DNA of 64,000 nt from Bombyx mori (lineage: Eukaryota > Arthropoda > Insecta > Lepidoptera > Bombycidae). Location of the stretch: assembly GCF_030269925.1 (NCBI RefSeq), contig NC_085121.1, positions 3,861,501 through 3,925,500 of the forward strand. Reading direction: 5' to 3'. The position numbers were made by a program, and so were the translations under genes. Under the pieces are notes generated by a model. That model was not told where the DNA came from and did no database searches. It saw only the letters and a program-made list of their open reading frames with translations. Shown in pieces: positions 42,882 through 54,804 of the stretch (position 1 is its first letter; each line of letters begins with the position of its first letter).

Positions 42882-45800
42882 ATGGCAACGAAAACTACTG
42901 AGAGTGAGTCTATTCTCGTTTCGTTCTTGAACTCACTATTTTTTTTATCAGAACTAAAAAAAGAATGTGATTCTTTTAGGCTTTATTTAACTGTGAATTT
43001 TATTTTAACTAGCTAAAATTGTTTTATTTAAATATTGTACCCTAATTCGTGTACTATCGTAACTATTAGGTATATATATTTTTTTATTTGTACCTTATTA
43101 ATTTTCTGTATTAGTTATGAAATGCATTAAAATTGAAATACCATCGTCGAGTTGGAATCTGTCGTATCTCTAGTTCGACAGGCTCAAGATCAGAAACGTC
43201 CCACATAATTTTTTTCGGGTTTCTTTAATTTTCATGTATCGAATATATTTATTATCATCATCTTGTCAGCGTCGACTCAATAATATCAATTTCCATGACA
43301 AATTTTCATGACATAAATCTCAATGTAAAAAATGAACTAAAAACAAGAAGAAATTAGATATAATATTTTTTATGTGAAACATCGGAAAACTGCCGTTTGG
43401 TAGAATGTTTGAAACTCTAAAAAACAGAACATATAGTTATTAAGGTGCCAACTACAAGTGCATTATCAACGATAAACTCTCATCGTCTCACGGTCGTTCC
43501 GTTGCTAGCGGATCGAAAAATACTTAATACAATTAAAGTGAAAATACACATCTTAAATGACGATGCAACTATCGTAACAGATTACGGATGGTTTATCGGT
43601 GGACACGACATTCAAATTCAAATGAACACAATAAACAACAGAATCCGATATTTCAACTGAGATACGACATTTTACAAAATCCCTAAACGCGTTTCGTTTT
43701 TCGAAAAATTGCCAGATTTAAAAACTAAAAAAACCAAAAATCGAATCAGTCTCGAGCAAGTTAGAAAAATATATTAAAATATTAAATAGTTTGAAATACG
43801 AATATATCGAATACCGTTATCAAAAACTAGGATTAAATAGGATTACGACGTGTTCACTTAAATTACATCCTACTAATTACTCTTTTATCTTGTTTTAAGA
43901 TTGTCTTTAGATTAGGCGTCATGAATACTTTAATGGAGTAGAAACGGGATTCAGTCTCGTAGGACTTTGCATATGTTGTTCATGAATAGGTAATATTTAC
44001 GTGTATAGCTGCTATTCGTAAATATTCAGCGTGATAATCTTTCATGAACAAATGTACGATTTGAAAAAAAATACGGCTTTCTCCCAATCCGTCTAGTAGA
44101 GTTCCAATCCATTAAGTTTGCATCAAAATATTTAGTAAATTAGCCACTTATTGTCAAATATTTTTACCGGTAGGGTGCCTTGTAGTCCCGCACACGTAGC
44201 TACTACGACTCTGCCTATTTCGGGGGTGAAACAATAATCCGTGCCGGCTTAAAGGGCGGTGCATACTTAAAACATGAGACTTAAAACTCATGGTGGGTGG
44301 CAGCATTAACGTTGTTAATGTCTATTGTTTTTATTTATTTTTTATTGCTTTGGTGAGTGGACGAGCTTACGGCCCAGTTGGTTTTAAGTTGTTACCGGAG
44401 CTCATATACATCTACAACGTAAATGCCGCCACCTACCTCGAGATAGAAGTTCTCAAGTATTGTTACAACGACTGCCCCACCCTTCAAACCGAAACGCATT
44501 ACTGCATTACTGCTGCACGATAGAAATAGGCAGGGTGGTGGTACCTACCCGTGCGGACGCACAAGAGGTCTTACTACGGTAATCATTTAACTAGGGGGAT
44601 TGTGTGATGTGTGAGATCTCGTCCAACCATTTAATCAACAGAAAAATAGCCAGACGGTTCGTTTACTAGTTCATTAAAATACGAATATAGCATTACTTTG
44701 GCATCGTTACTTTTAATTTTAATTTAATTTGTTCATTACAAAGACAATTAATAGAAAAACAGCAACAATAAAACTAAACTACGTATTATAATTAATTGTA
44801 AAATATTTCAATTGGAGCATCTAGATAAAATACATGAGGTCACATTTCTAAACTAATTTCTCTAATGCATTCAACGAACAATATTCACGTACGACCTATG
44901 TTTATACTTATGTTTGTTCGGACACAAGTGGAATATTCATGTGATTATATAAATATCAAGCGTATCTTCGTACTTAACAAACAATTTAATTACGTTTGAA
45001 CCAAGTAGCGTGCGATACTTAGTAATTTATTCCAATGATAAATGATGTATGAGTAATTAAACGTATGGACTCTAGTATTGATAAAATGTAATTATTATGT
45101 CTATATGTATTGTGTTTATCTAAATGTGTTTATTGTGTCTATATGTTTATAATTATAATTTGCGTAATTACTGATCGTAGGACCTCTTGTGAGTCCGCGC
45201 GGATGGGTACCACCACCCTGCCTATTTCTGCCGTGAAGCAGTAATGCGTTTCGGCTTGAAGGGCGGGGCAGCCGTTGTAACTATACTCGAGACCTTAGAA
45301 CTTATATCTCAAGGTGGGTGGCGCATTTACGTAGTGGATGTCTATGGGCTCCAGTAAACACTTAACACCATGTGGGCTGTGAGCGCGTCCACCTATCTAA
45401 GCAATAAAAAATAAAAAAAGTATTAATAGAACGTTACTCGGTCGTGCAAAGCAGTTTTAAAGGACTTATTTAATTTAGTTTATTTCGGTTTGGTTCATAG
45501 CGACAAGATCAACTGCGTAGTTATTCGTCTGGTACGTGATTCAATAGACGAAGCCAGGTTTAACAACCTGTCATTTAGAAATAGTCTCGCAACAAGTATC
45601 GTTTGCGATACATGCGTTTGCGTTTCGTTGGAAACCATTCATTTTGAAATAAACGTATCTTTATGTAGCTCAGACTGATCTGTAAATTAGGCTTTTTCAC
45701 GGAACCCATTGCTTTATTGCACGAATTTTTATTTTTAAGGAAGTGACATACCGTATATGGCTTAAAGGTCTCGTTGCCAGGCCAAATAAAACCTTAAAAA

Positions 45801-48800
45801 ATTTTACCCTAAAATATTATCCTAAACTCGATTACTGCATAATATGTACTTAGTTAAATTTTTATGTAATTTTTATTTATTTATTTAATTTTTTAATAAA
45901 GATTTAATTTTTTATTTATTTAAATTTATATACGGAATGAATATGTTAGAGGAAGTATGAAAGTGGCATCTGTGACAGAGAAGCTGAGAAGTGCGCGTTT
46001 GGGATGGTATGAACAAGTGATGAGACGAAATGAAAATGAGGTTGGTAAGAGAGTGTTAACAATGAATGTGGAAGGATATAAAGGAAGAGGTAGACCTAAG
46101 AAGAAATGGATGGATTGCGTGAAAGACGATATGGGTAAGAGGGGAGTGAGCGAAGAAATGGTCTATGATAGAAGAGTATGGAAGGAGAAAACATGTTGCG
46201 CCGACCCCAGGTGACGGGGAGAAGGGCAAGATAATGATGATGAGTTAAATTTTTCTTTTGTTTTGCAAAAGTATGTAGGTATTATAAGAAAAATGTATTT
46301 ATTTAGGTTTTCCTGAAGGTATACCCAAATTATAGGTTTATCTTTCAGTAACTATTAAATTCTTCACTTTGGGTTAATATAACGTTAAACAGGATATGCA
46401 GGTCAAACGAAATAACATAATTCGATGTTTGTAAGCCCTCTAATCATTCGTGCGCGCTAATCTCAATTATCAGTAGCGTGATAATTATAGACTGATAAAT
46501 TCGGTAACATGATGTAGTACAAGTACAATGTAACGATATGGTACATACAAATAGACTTAATCCTGATATGGCTTCCGATAACACGCGCCTACTTTCTAAA
46601 AAGAATTATTTTTCATATTATACTATTTATATTTAGAATATAACTAGAATAATTATTATTGTCTAAATGTTTTCTCACTTTAATTTTCGAGTAAATAAAT
46701 TAATTAAGTTAAATGTGAATGTGGAAAAAACTCGAACGCATTACACTATCGAAAGGTATGCAAATAACTACTAATTTGCACGGTGATATAACGCAAAAGA
46801 CTTTTTTTTTTTTCTAAAATGAATTAATTAGTGCGAGTCGTGAAATACTTGGCGCCAAATTTCAACAGTTTAGTAAATTCATAGACAATGTAATATTTTT
46901 TCGTTGTTGTTGACTGACCATGGTTTTGTTTCGGGTGGATCTTAAATATTGATAAAATAAAATGTCCATTGTCAATTATCTTTACAATAGATGTTTACCC
47001 CAGCCGAGAGCACGCTTGCTTGGTTTCAAATAGTTTAGTGTGACGGATGGAGGTATTTCTGGTATAGACAAAAGGTTGGATAATATTTTGTGTTCATTTT
47101 ATAACATTGAGAAAAGGACGTTTTACAAAATTTGTCGTTTTCTTTCTATATTTTTTTTTAATTATTATTTCGGAGTCACTTTGATCGACTTAATTTACCA
47201 TTATTTTTTATTATATGATTTAGAGTTAAATACATTAAGTTTAGGCTTCTCGCGAATCCGTTATCGTTTAATGTAATTGTGATAATAATTTATGGTATAG
47301 CAACTTTGAGTTCAAGTTTGCTAGTTCGTGGTCGTTTTTAAATTTTCCCTTAAATTAAGTAATTATTAAAATTCGAATTTATTTTCTCGAATATAGATGT
47401 AACATACAATTAACTCGATGATAAAAACTCGATTACCAAGAAAACATTTGGAAGCGACACTCGCCTATCGAGTTACGAAGCTTGTAGTATTTATTTGCAT
47501 TAAACTAAAATAATGCAATCCTGGTCATTTGAATTGTGCTCCGGAAATATATTTGAGGCGATTTTGTTCTAGAGCGAGCTAGAAGGTACCAGTCAAAATC
47601 CATGAAAGCAATCGTTCGAGCTAGTATGTAGTGTGTGTGTGTGTGTGTAGTGTAGAGTAGTGATGACGTAGGCTTCGACGGAAGGGGCGAAAGTAAAATA
47701 AAAGCGATGAGATCACCTCATATTACTCCTTATAATACTGTTCACAGAACTAACGATTCGAAATATATATGGAACTAAAGTTTCTTCGTCGACCTAGAAG
47801 TTCCAAGCTATATATAAAGTTAGTATTATAGGGAATTCAAACAGGACTCTTCTCAAATGACATAAAAGTAGCTGTTATTTGGGGGCTCCGGCCCATATAT
47901 TGGAACCTCAGGTCGTCTCTAGTGTCGATGCCTTCCGCGTGTCTTTATATGTCCATTTATTTGTTGAATTCGGATTATAAGTAAAATTGGTCAATTAGAC
48001 AGGTACGTCTAGGTGGGCTAGAATGAAATACCACTTTGTAAACATACTGTGCTCTGTCTTCTTTCTCATTATTATTTAGTTGATCGTAGTTAATCTGTGC
48101 TGTTGTGATCAATTGTATAACTCAAAATATCAAGAATATTACTTTCTCGACCGCATTTCTTCATTGATCTCAGAATTACTGGCCACGAGCGTGAGAATAT
48201 GGTCGCCACTCAAACGTACCTCCCTAAATTAGTGCAGTAGAATGGCCTAGAGCAGGAAGAGACGGCGGACAATCGAGACGCGTCAAGTCTGTCTCCTTTA
48301 ACACTATATAACGATCACGACCACTCTTTCAAGACTGAAACGATTGAGAAGGAGAAAAATATCCGACGAAAACTTGATTAGTGACGAACTACAGTTTCAA
48401 GAGTACCTTGTTTACACAAGCTCCGAATAGCAACAGTCGACCCACCGAGAAAATAGTGGAATTGGTCACTCAACGTATGGATGCACCAATAAAACAAACT
48501 AAGCTAGAACATTTATTGATACTAGTGGTCGCCCGGTAGTCGAAATTTTACTATAATTAATTGCAATTATAAGTTCGTACACTATTATGATTCTATTTTC
48601 AAAGACTATTATACTTCTATAATCACAAATTTCGCCAAGACGATATAAAAATATTAATAAACTATAGAAGACTATAGAAAAATATTAATAAAGACAAACA
48701 ATATTTAATCTATTCTTAATTTGACCATAGACGTCAAGAACAAAAGTTTGACAATAAATAAATAGTATGCATGCGTGTGTGCGTCAAATACATGGTAGTG

Positions 48801-51800
48801 TGTGTAATGTTTTTCTTTATTGATTTAATGTATCTTTTATGCATTATTTTAAAAAAATATTAGCATTGTACGCTTCTTCTCTTTATTCTCTATAAGTGTG
48901 GAAAATTTCATAGTCCTCCGTCCGCGCAATTTTCGTAAAAAGGGATACAAAGTCTTTCCTTCACGTATTGATATATAGATTCTCGTTTGTACGTTTTCGA
49001 GAAATTATGTAAATTAGCCCTTACAGCTAGTTGCCACTTCAAACCTAAATATATTACGTTTATTTATAAACACATCATCGCTGCCAAACGTAATAATCGT
49101 TTCGCTTAACATGTCAAGGGTAAAACAGAAAGATGCACTGAAATACGGGTTATGTTTTATTAACGTGCACGTCTGCTAATTCTAATAGGATGTTTCACAC
49201 GTCCTTAAAACATGTTTAACGGACGGCTATCACGATGTAGGAATATCATATATACTAATATATAAATCTACAGTGGTTTTTACGGATGTTCCTTATAACT
49301 ACTGAACCGTGCATCCGATTGACTTGAAACTTGGTATCCATGTAGAAAATACATGTACTTAATGAATAGGCTAATATTTATATGAGTGTTGGACTCCCTA
49401 ATAATAATGACAATAAATAATAATGTTTTTTTTTTTTTATTGATTAGATGGGTGGACGAGCTCACAGCCCACCTGGTGTTAAGTGGTTACTGGAGCCCAT
49501 AGACATCCACAACGTAAATGCGCCACCCACCTTGAGATATAAGTTCTAAGGTCTCACGTATAGTTACAACGGCTGTCCCACCCTTCAAACCGAAACGCAT
49601 TACTGCTTCACGGCAGAAATAGGCAGGGTGGTGGCACCCACCCGCGCGGACTCACAAGAGGTCCTACCACCAGTAATTATACAAATTATAATTTTGCGGG
49701 TTTCATTTTTATTACACGATGTTATTCCTTCACCGTGGAAGTCAATCGTGAACATTTGTTGAGTACGTATTTCATTAGAAAAATTGGTACCCGCCTGAGA
49801 TTAAATCCGTAATTATTTATGGTTTTCGTTTTTGTAGTATTTTGTTAAGGTCCTGCTTCAATGCTGGTTCAATTGAAAATTGTGACTTAACAAATTTCGC
49901 CGAAAGACATGTTGATAATATTATGGTATTTGCGCAAAATAGCATCAGATAGTTCGTGAGTTTGTATGTCAATAGTTTAAAAAAATACTGATTATATTAT
50001 ATAAAAGCCTCTAATAAAGATTAAAAAGAAATTTTTTTTTTTACATATTTAACGACTTAGAACTAGGATTTTTTTCTCTTCAGTTCGAACATTGGCACAT
50101 TCGCATCGCTCGATACTAGTGCAACCGCCAACTTATCCTTTAGGTCACGACGACTTCTTATTCGAGACTACATAATAGTATTACGTGCTTCCTTTATCAA
50201 GAAATCAAATAGCAGTATGTACCGGTTTGGAGCAGAACATGACGAATAAAACATCAAAATTGAATAGAAAAGCAATCGTGATAAAAAAAAAAATTATTGC
50301 CCTTGTAGGCAGATGAGCATACGGCCCACCTGATGGTGAGTGGTTACCGTCGCCCATGGACTTCAGCAATGCCAGGGGCAGAGCCAAGCCGATGCCTACC
50401 GCTTAATACTCTCCACAAACCTCGTTTGAAGAAGGACATGTCAGAGCGCTCGGGAAACATCGTGGAGGGGAGCTCATTCCATAGCTGGATGGTACGTGGC
50501 AAAAAAGACCACTGGAAACGCACTGTGGATGACCGCAGTGGCTCCAGGTAGTATGGATGATTTCTACTCCGGTGACGGGCGGTGTGATGGTAAAAACGAG
50601 ATGACGGTATAATCTCGAAAAATTCCTCAGAGCACTATTATTATTTATTTTGTATTTTTTTATTGCTAGATGGGTGGACGAGCTCACAGCCCACCTGGTG
50701 TTAAGTGGTTACTGGAGCCCATAGACATCTACGACGTAAATGCGCCACCCACCTTGAGATATAAGTTCTAAGGTCTCAAGTATAGTTACAACGGCTGCCC
50801 CACCCTTCAAACCGAAACGCATTACTGCTTCACGGCAGTAATAGGTAGGGCGGTGGTTCCTACCCGCGCGGACTCGCAAGAGGTCCTACGTACCACCAGT
50901 ATTATTTACTGAAATTACATTTTTAAATATGACGAGTAAACTTTCCATAACCTTAAACGCATTTATCGTCCACTTTTTGCTTGCTGACGTCAAATAAACT
51001 CACATTGTTCATTTTGTACCCACGAATCGAAACTACTGGAGGCAAGTTGTGTTTTCGTTAATTAATAAATTGTTGGGATTTCCATTCTCCTGATTCACTG
51101 TCATTATCATCATTATCTCATGAGTTTAGATTTGATGTATGGGAATATTTGAATTATAATTATACTACGGTGACTTGAAGAAAAAGAAAAACACAAAAAC
51201 ACGAACTTGTAACTATACTGAGATCTTAGAACTTATATCTCAAGGTGTGTGGCGCATTTACGCTGTAGATGTCTATGGGCTCCAGTAACCACTTAACACC
51301 AGGTGGGCTGTGAGCTCGTCCACACATCTAAGCAATAAAAAAAAAAAAAAAATTTTGTTGTATTAAAATTGTTTTGTTAGGAGCGACTGTCAATGAATTC
51401 AACTTTATATTTATTTGAATTTACCAAAATACGATCGATTAACAAATCTATTGATACTACAATTTCATTAAGTACCGAAAAAACATGTAAGTAATTTAAA
51501 AAAAAACAGTTTTTTTACACTAATCTAGATCAGATAATAATTTGTAATTATCACAATCAAATTCTTGCACTGCAAATGCGTTTCCCCTGTACTTTAGTGA
51601 CTGGATATTATGTAATTCGACACGTGCAAATATCATTTGATTTTGTAAGCACCTCGAGTCTTGACTCAACTTAATCGAAAATTCTGGAAATGTGAAAATA
51701 AATTTTTAATGAAATTTCTGCTACCGTTTGAAGCCTTTACATTAAGTATATTATATTACTCAAATATATGTATTTTAGAAAATGGTCTAAAAACTCCAAC

Positions 51801-52914
51801 TCTAGATATATGAAACTGCAATGTACTTTCTTTATTTTAACGTACATATGTTATTTTACATAGAGTTTCAAATCTGTAAATAAAAAAGATGTGTGGTGTC
51901 GTGGGACACCGGATAGGAACGAAGTTCCCAATTATAAAAATATTAATTTAAAGTTCTATTCGAGGTATGAAGAAAGAGAGAGAGAGAGACAGACAGACAA
52001 AGAAACATGCGACGCCGCACAGCTTACAATAGCTTACTATAGCAAAAAGTGTCGTGACAACTTTTCGTAAGAATTTATAGCAAAAAGTGTCGTGACAACA
52101 TTTCGTAAGAATTTATAGCAAAAAGTGTCGTGACAACTTTTCGTAAGAATTTATAGCAAAAAGTGTCGTGACAACTTTTCGTAAGAATTTATAGCAAAAA
52201 GTGTCGTGACAACTTTTCGTAAGAATTTATAGCAAAAAGTGTCGTGACAACTTTTCGTAAGAATTTATAGCAAAAAGTGTCGTGACAACTTTTCGTAAGA
52301 ATTTATAGCAAAAAGTGTCGTGACAACTTTTCGTAAGAATTTTTTCCGTCTAGCCCCCTTTCACAACGCGCGATAAGGAACTTCGTTCCAAAAAGATGTG
52401 TGGTGTCGTAGGACACCGGATAGGCACGAAGTTCCTTATTATAAAAATATTAATTTTAAGTTCTATTCGAGGTATAAAGAAAATAAAACTGGAGGTTTCG
52501 CAACAACCCACGGTCATTCAGTAACGTGCGAACTTATTGTGGTACACTTCATTCACGGATGTTTGCATAAGAGTTAGTGTATTGCGCAAACGAACCCTCT
52601 GAGATCTTGGTCAATGAATAATAAAAAAAAATGTTATTTTTGTACGTTATTACAAAGTTAAGTCGTACACTGTGTACATTACTAATTTGTACGTTATTAC
52701 AAAGTTAAGTCGTACACTGTGTGCATTACTAATAAAAATCTTACGTTACGGACGTTTTTTCCCAGTTAGGGTACCCCTCCGCATCGTCCCATAAGAAACT
52801 TCGTTCCAAATGTAATCTATCTAACAGTTGATCTGGTTGCAGATGTAGAAAGCGGTAACGGTGCCCAGCCTGAGGGCGAAGCCCCCGCTGCGCCTACACG
52901 CCGGCGCCTCCTTG
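42882..52914 (+). CDS. Tentative gene 3, first two coding exons, product unknown
   Basis: Exon 1 (42882-42903, 22 nt) reads ATGGCAACGAAAACTACTGA then GA and the donor gtgagt, after a leader that becomes GC-rich. Exon 2 (52843-52914, 72 nt) has the acceptor ctggttgcag and donor gtaagc. Joined, they read MATKTTENVESGNGAQPEG then EAPAAPTRRRLLG with the asparagine codon split exactly (A|AT), leaving phase 1 for an exon beyond 52914. The peptide is a low-complexity soluble N-terminus rich in Ala, Pro, Glu and Gly, followed by a basic RRR. I do not recognise the protein. Support is splice consensus, phase and codon-like composition only. The 9.9-kb intron is repeat-rich, and the R1-clade LINE at 58.6 kb would lie in the next intron. 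Confidence 0.42.
42904..44166. other. Intron/spacer, nothing recognised
   Basis: AT-rich DNA after tentative exon 1. The open frame at 43445-43660 lacks splice signals and motifs. Confidence 0.45.
44167..44326 (+). mobile_element. SINE family fragment, copy 18a (diverged)
   Basis: ggtagggtgccttgtagtcc to gttgttaatgtctatt, directly facing the opposite-strand copy that follows. Confidence 0.65.
44327..44579 (-). mobile_element. tRNA-headed SINE family, headless copy 18b
   Basis: gtttttatttattttttatt tail then gcttacggcccagttggttt to caagaggtcttactacg. Confidence 0.8.
44580..45150. other. Spacer, nothing recognised
   Basis: AT-rich; no feature. Confidence 0.5.
45151..45421 (+). mobile_element. 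tRNA-headed SINE family, copy 19
   Basis: aattataatttgcgtaatta through gtgaagcagtaatgcgtttc to agcaataaaaaataaaaaaa. Confidence 0.87.
45932..46245 (+). pseudogene. LINE ORF2 C-terminus, 5'-truncated, with ATGATG tail
   Basis: One frame, intact to the stop at 46212-46214: IRNEYVRGSMKVASVTEKLR, RLGWYEQVMRRNENEVGKRV, GRGRPKKKWMDCVKDDMG, ending WKEKTCCADPR. GRGRPKKKWMDCVKDD and the C-ADP ending are hallmarks of endonuclease-RT LINE C-termini. aagataatgatgatg follows. Confidence 0.72.
46246..48525. other. Intron/spacer; microsatellite and a hairpin
   Basis: (GT)n at about 47629-47648. An imperfect 100-bp inverted structure at 47731-47833. A LINE-tail-like repeat at 48180-48355. No exon supported. 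Confidence 0.45.
48526..48986 (-). mobile_element. Helitron-like family C, copy 2
   Basis: actagtggtcgcccggtagt to ttcacgtattgatatataga, matching 9028-9455, with a short internal tandem duplication of actatag-aaaatattaat near 48640-48690. Confidence 0.68.
48987..49251. other. Spacer, nothing recognised
   Basis: Short AT-rich interval between Helitron-like copies. Confidence 0.5.
49252..49423 (+). mobile_element. Helitron-like family B, copy 3, truncated by SINE
   Basis: atactaatatataaatctac to aataataatgt, then SINE tail; the CTAGT end is missing. Confidence 0.65.
49424..50157 (-). mobile_element. tRNA-headed SINE copy 20, split by ~285 bp
   Basis: Body 49424-49800 (near consensus), then AT-rich sequence, then the tRNA-like head at 50088-50157 (minus strand GTCGTGACCTAAAGGATAAG ... 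GTTCGAACTG). The interruption at 49801-50087 is unidentified and may be an insertion. Confidence 0.75.
50284..50635 (-). mobile_element. LINE-like 3' end, second tail family
   Basis: attattgcccttgtaggcag, ggcccacctgatggtgagtg, gacttcagcaatgccagggg, gaaacatcgtggaggggagc. Common in lepidopteran genomes. The tail half (atgagcatacggcccacctg) parallels that of the abundant SINE, implying mobilisation by related machinery. Confidence 0.65.
50653..50901 (-). mobile_element. tRNA-headed SINE family, headless copy 21
   Basis: tttttattgctagatgggtg to tacgtaccaccagta. Confidence 0.87.
51206..51352 (+). mobile_element. tRNA-headed SINE family, 3' fragment copy 22
   Basis: cttgtaactatactgagatc to ctaagcaataaaaaaaaaaa. 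Confidence 0.85.
51353..51882. other. Spacer, nothing recognised
   Basis: AT-rich; no feature. Confidence 0.5.
51883..52389 (+). mobile_element. Uncharacterised element, copy A, with 38-bp minisatellite
   Basis: Opens with gatgtgtggtgtcgtgggac, an inner palindrome (ggtgtc gtgg gacacc), then ggaacgaagttcc, and closes with gataaggaacttcgttcc, so GGAACGAAGTTCC appears at both ends in inverted sense. Between them lie a (GA)n/(CAGA)n run and the 38-bp minisatellite. A second copy follows head-to-tail. Confidence 0.55.
52041..52341. repeat. 38-bp minisatellite, 8 units
   Basis: Units start at 52041, 52079, 52117, 52155, 52193, 52231, 52269 and 52307. The core is agcaaaaagtgtcgtgacaa plus cttttcgtaagaatttat. 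Units are nearly identical; unit 2 has catttcg in place of cttttcg. aaaaagtgtcg-gacaa also occurs in Helitron-like family A. Confidence 0.95.
52390..52807 (+). mobile_element. Uncharacterised element, copy B, with 47-bp tandem pair
   Basis: Starts aaaagatgtgtggtgtcgta as copy A does, ends ataagaaacttcgttcc. In place of the 38-bp units it holds two 47-bp units (52641-52687 and 52688-52734) containing acgttattacaaagttaagt. It ends 35 bp before the acceptor of tentative gene 3 exon 2. Confidence 0.55.
52843..52914 (+). CDS. Tentative gene 3 exon 2
   Basis: Acceptor atctggttgcag, donor CTTG|gtaagc. GC-rich, unlike its surroundings. Frame: VESGNGAQPEGEAPAAPTRR then RLLG. Confidence 0.5.
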
Positions 52915-53344
52915 GTAAGCGGCATGCTATCCAATATGCATGAGGCACAACCTAATGGGTTCAATATACAATCACTCCTCCATATAATATGACGATATTG
53001 GAGGATACGGCATGTGTTGGTTTCACTACTTCCTTTTCATAGCACTGTTTACTTCTATATACATTTATTTTTAGTTTGAGTTTGCTGGTGTTTATCGTTC
53101 ACATTATTGTCTTTCCGAAGTTATACAAGTAAGACTGTATATCATTAAAATACATTACAGCACTTTTGAGTACTTCACGACACATCTTAGTGTGTTCCAG
53201 GAATTTTTATGTTTGAATGTTATTTATCTTTATTCTTTAACACATTAATCTTTGCGGTTTATTTTGTAAACATATAATGTCAAAATTAATATTCTCTCAA
53301 CTTATTATTTAAGATGTAACAACAATATGCGATTCAATAGGTAC
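52915..53344. other. Intron/spacer, nothing recognised
   Basis: AT-rich after the exon 2 donor. Confidence 0.45.
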
Positions 53345-53763
53345 TAGAGGTCCCGCAGTAGTCGAAATTCGACTATAATTAATTGCAATTGTAAGTTTGT
53401 ACACTATTATGATTGTATTTTATACTTCTATAATCACAAATTTCGCCAAGACTACACTATAAAAAATATTAACAAAGACAAATAATATTTAATCTATTCT
53501 CAATTTGACAACAGACGTCAAGAGCAAAAGTTTGACAATAAATAGTATGCATGCGTGTGTGCGTCAAATACATGGTATGTAGTGTGTGTAATGTTTTCTT
53601 GATTGATTTAATGTATCTTTTATGCATTATTTTAAAAAAATATTAGCATTGTGCACTTCTTCTCTATATTCTCTATAAGTGTGGAAAGTTTCATACTCCT
53701 CCGTCCGCGCAATTTTCGTAAAAAGTGATACAAAGTTTTTGCTTCACGTATTAATATATAGAT
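53345..53763 (-). mobile_element. Helitron-like family C, copy 3
   Basis: actagaggtcccgcagtagt to ttcacgtattaatatataga; very close to 9028-9455. Confidence 0.7.
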
Positions 53764-53814
53764 TTATTCGATTTATATTGTTTTGTTTTTAGTATAATAG
53801 TTTTATTAATTGAC

Positions 53815-54004
53815 ATTTTTTTTATTGCTTATGTGGATGGACGATTTCACAGCCCACCTGATGTTAAGTGGTTACTGGAGCCCATAGACATCTACAACGT
53901 AAATGCGCCACCCACCTTAAGATATAAGTTCTAAGGTCTCAGTATAGTTACAACGGCTACCCCACCCTTCGAACCGAAACGCATTACTGCTTCACGGCGG
54001 AAAT
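53815..54004 (-). mobile_element. tRNA-headed SINE family, truncated copy 23
   Basis: ttttttattgcttatgtgga to actgcttcacggcgg. Confidence 0.85.
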
Positions 54005-54728
54005 GACGACTAGTATTGGCTATGTTATCTGGAAGTATGTCATAATCTATCATGATGATCATAGATGTCGTGGCATTGTAGAAAAATAGATTTCTAGGTA
54101 AAATTTTGAAAACGTATGTAATTAACATAATTTATGACTTTGATTACTCGTCTATAAATAGACAATTATCTGCGGGATCCCAAATCGTGTATTAATTTAG
54201 TAAAAACAAGTACGATCTAGACCGTATCAATGACGATCTCAAAACAAGAACAATTAGTTCCGCCATACATTTTTTCTATGCACCAAACAATAAGAATGTT
54301 TACGGCGATTGTTCTCACGTTAAAAACATACTGCAGTGACATTGAAACCGGAAAATTTAGATTTTATACCATTGCTATTGAAATAGTTGAAAATAATTTA
54401 GGTTGGTTTAAGTAGTTGGAATTTGTTTACTAGTTATTTTCATACGAAGTGACATAGGCATGCGACATTATTGGATCTCACTTAATGAATACCAAAGTTG
54501 ATAACTTATACGCCTCACTGTACAAGTCTCTTCTCCCAGAGAGGGAAATTAATTTAGCAGTACAGATAACAGCTCTCCTACAACACGATAAGGAGTTTAT
54601 GTTTAAAATTATATAGAAAATTACATTAAGCACTATGAAAACACAATATATGTGAATAACCTAAATTAATTGCTTTTTGTTTTGAGAATTTTATAATTGG
54701 CAAAAAAATACAAACAATACAAATTACT
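54005..54728. other. Spacer, nothing recognised
   Basis: AT-rich; no feature. Confidence 0.5.
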
Positions 54729-54779
54729 CCCCTTTTTGTACAAAAAGGGGGTCCTACCACCAGTACTGGTGGTAGGACC
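54729..54779. repeat. Two abutting perfect palindromes
   Basis: A 22-bp palindrome at 54729-54750 (cccctttttg/tacaaaaagggg) and a 30-bp palindrome at 54750-54779 (ggtcctaccaccagt / actggtggtaggacc) share one base. The second is two SINE 5' boundaries joined head-to-head. Confidence 0.9.
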
Positions 54780-54804
54780 TTTTGTGAGTCCGCACGGGTA
54801 GGTA
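54766..54804 (+). mobile_element. SINE family 5' fragment, copy 24a
   Basis: ctggtggtaggaccttttgt to cgcacgggtaggta, then switches directly into the opposite-strand copy. Confidence 0.7.

Noticed and set aside
52041..52341. Regular repeats suggestive of a CRISPR-like array
   Set aside because: The units are contiguous with no variable spacers, and the context is eukaryotic; it is a minisatellite.
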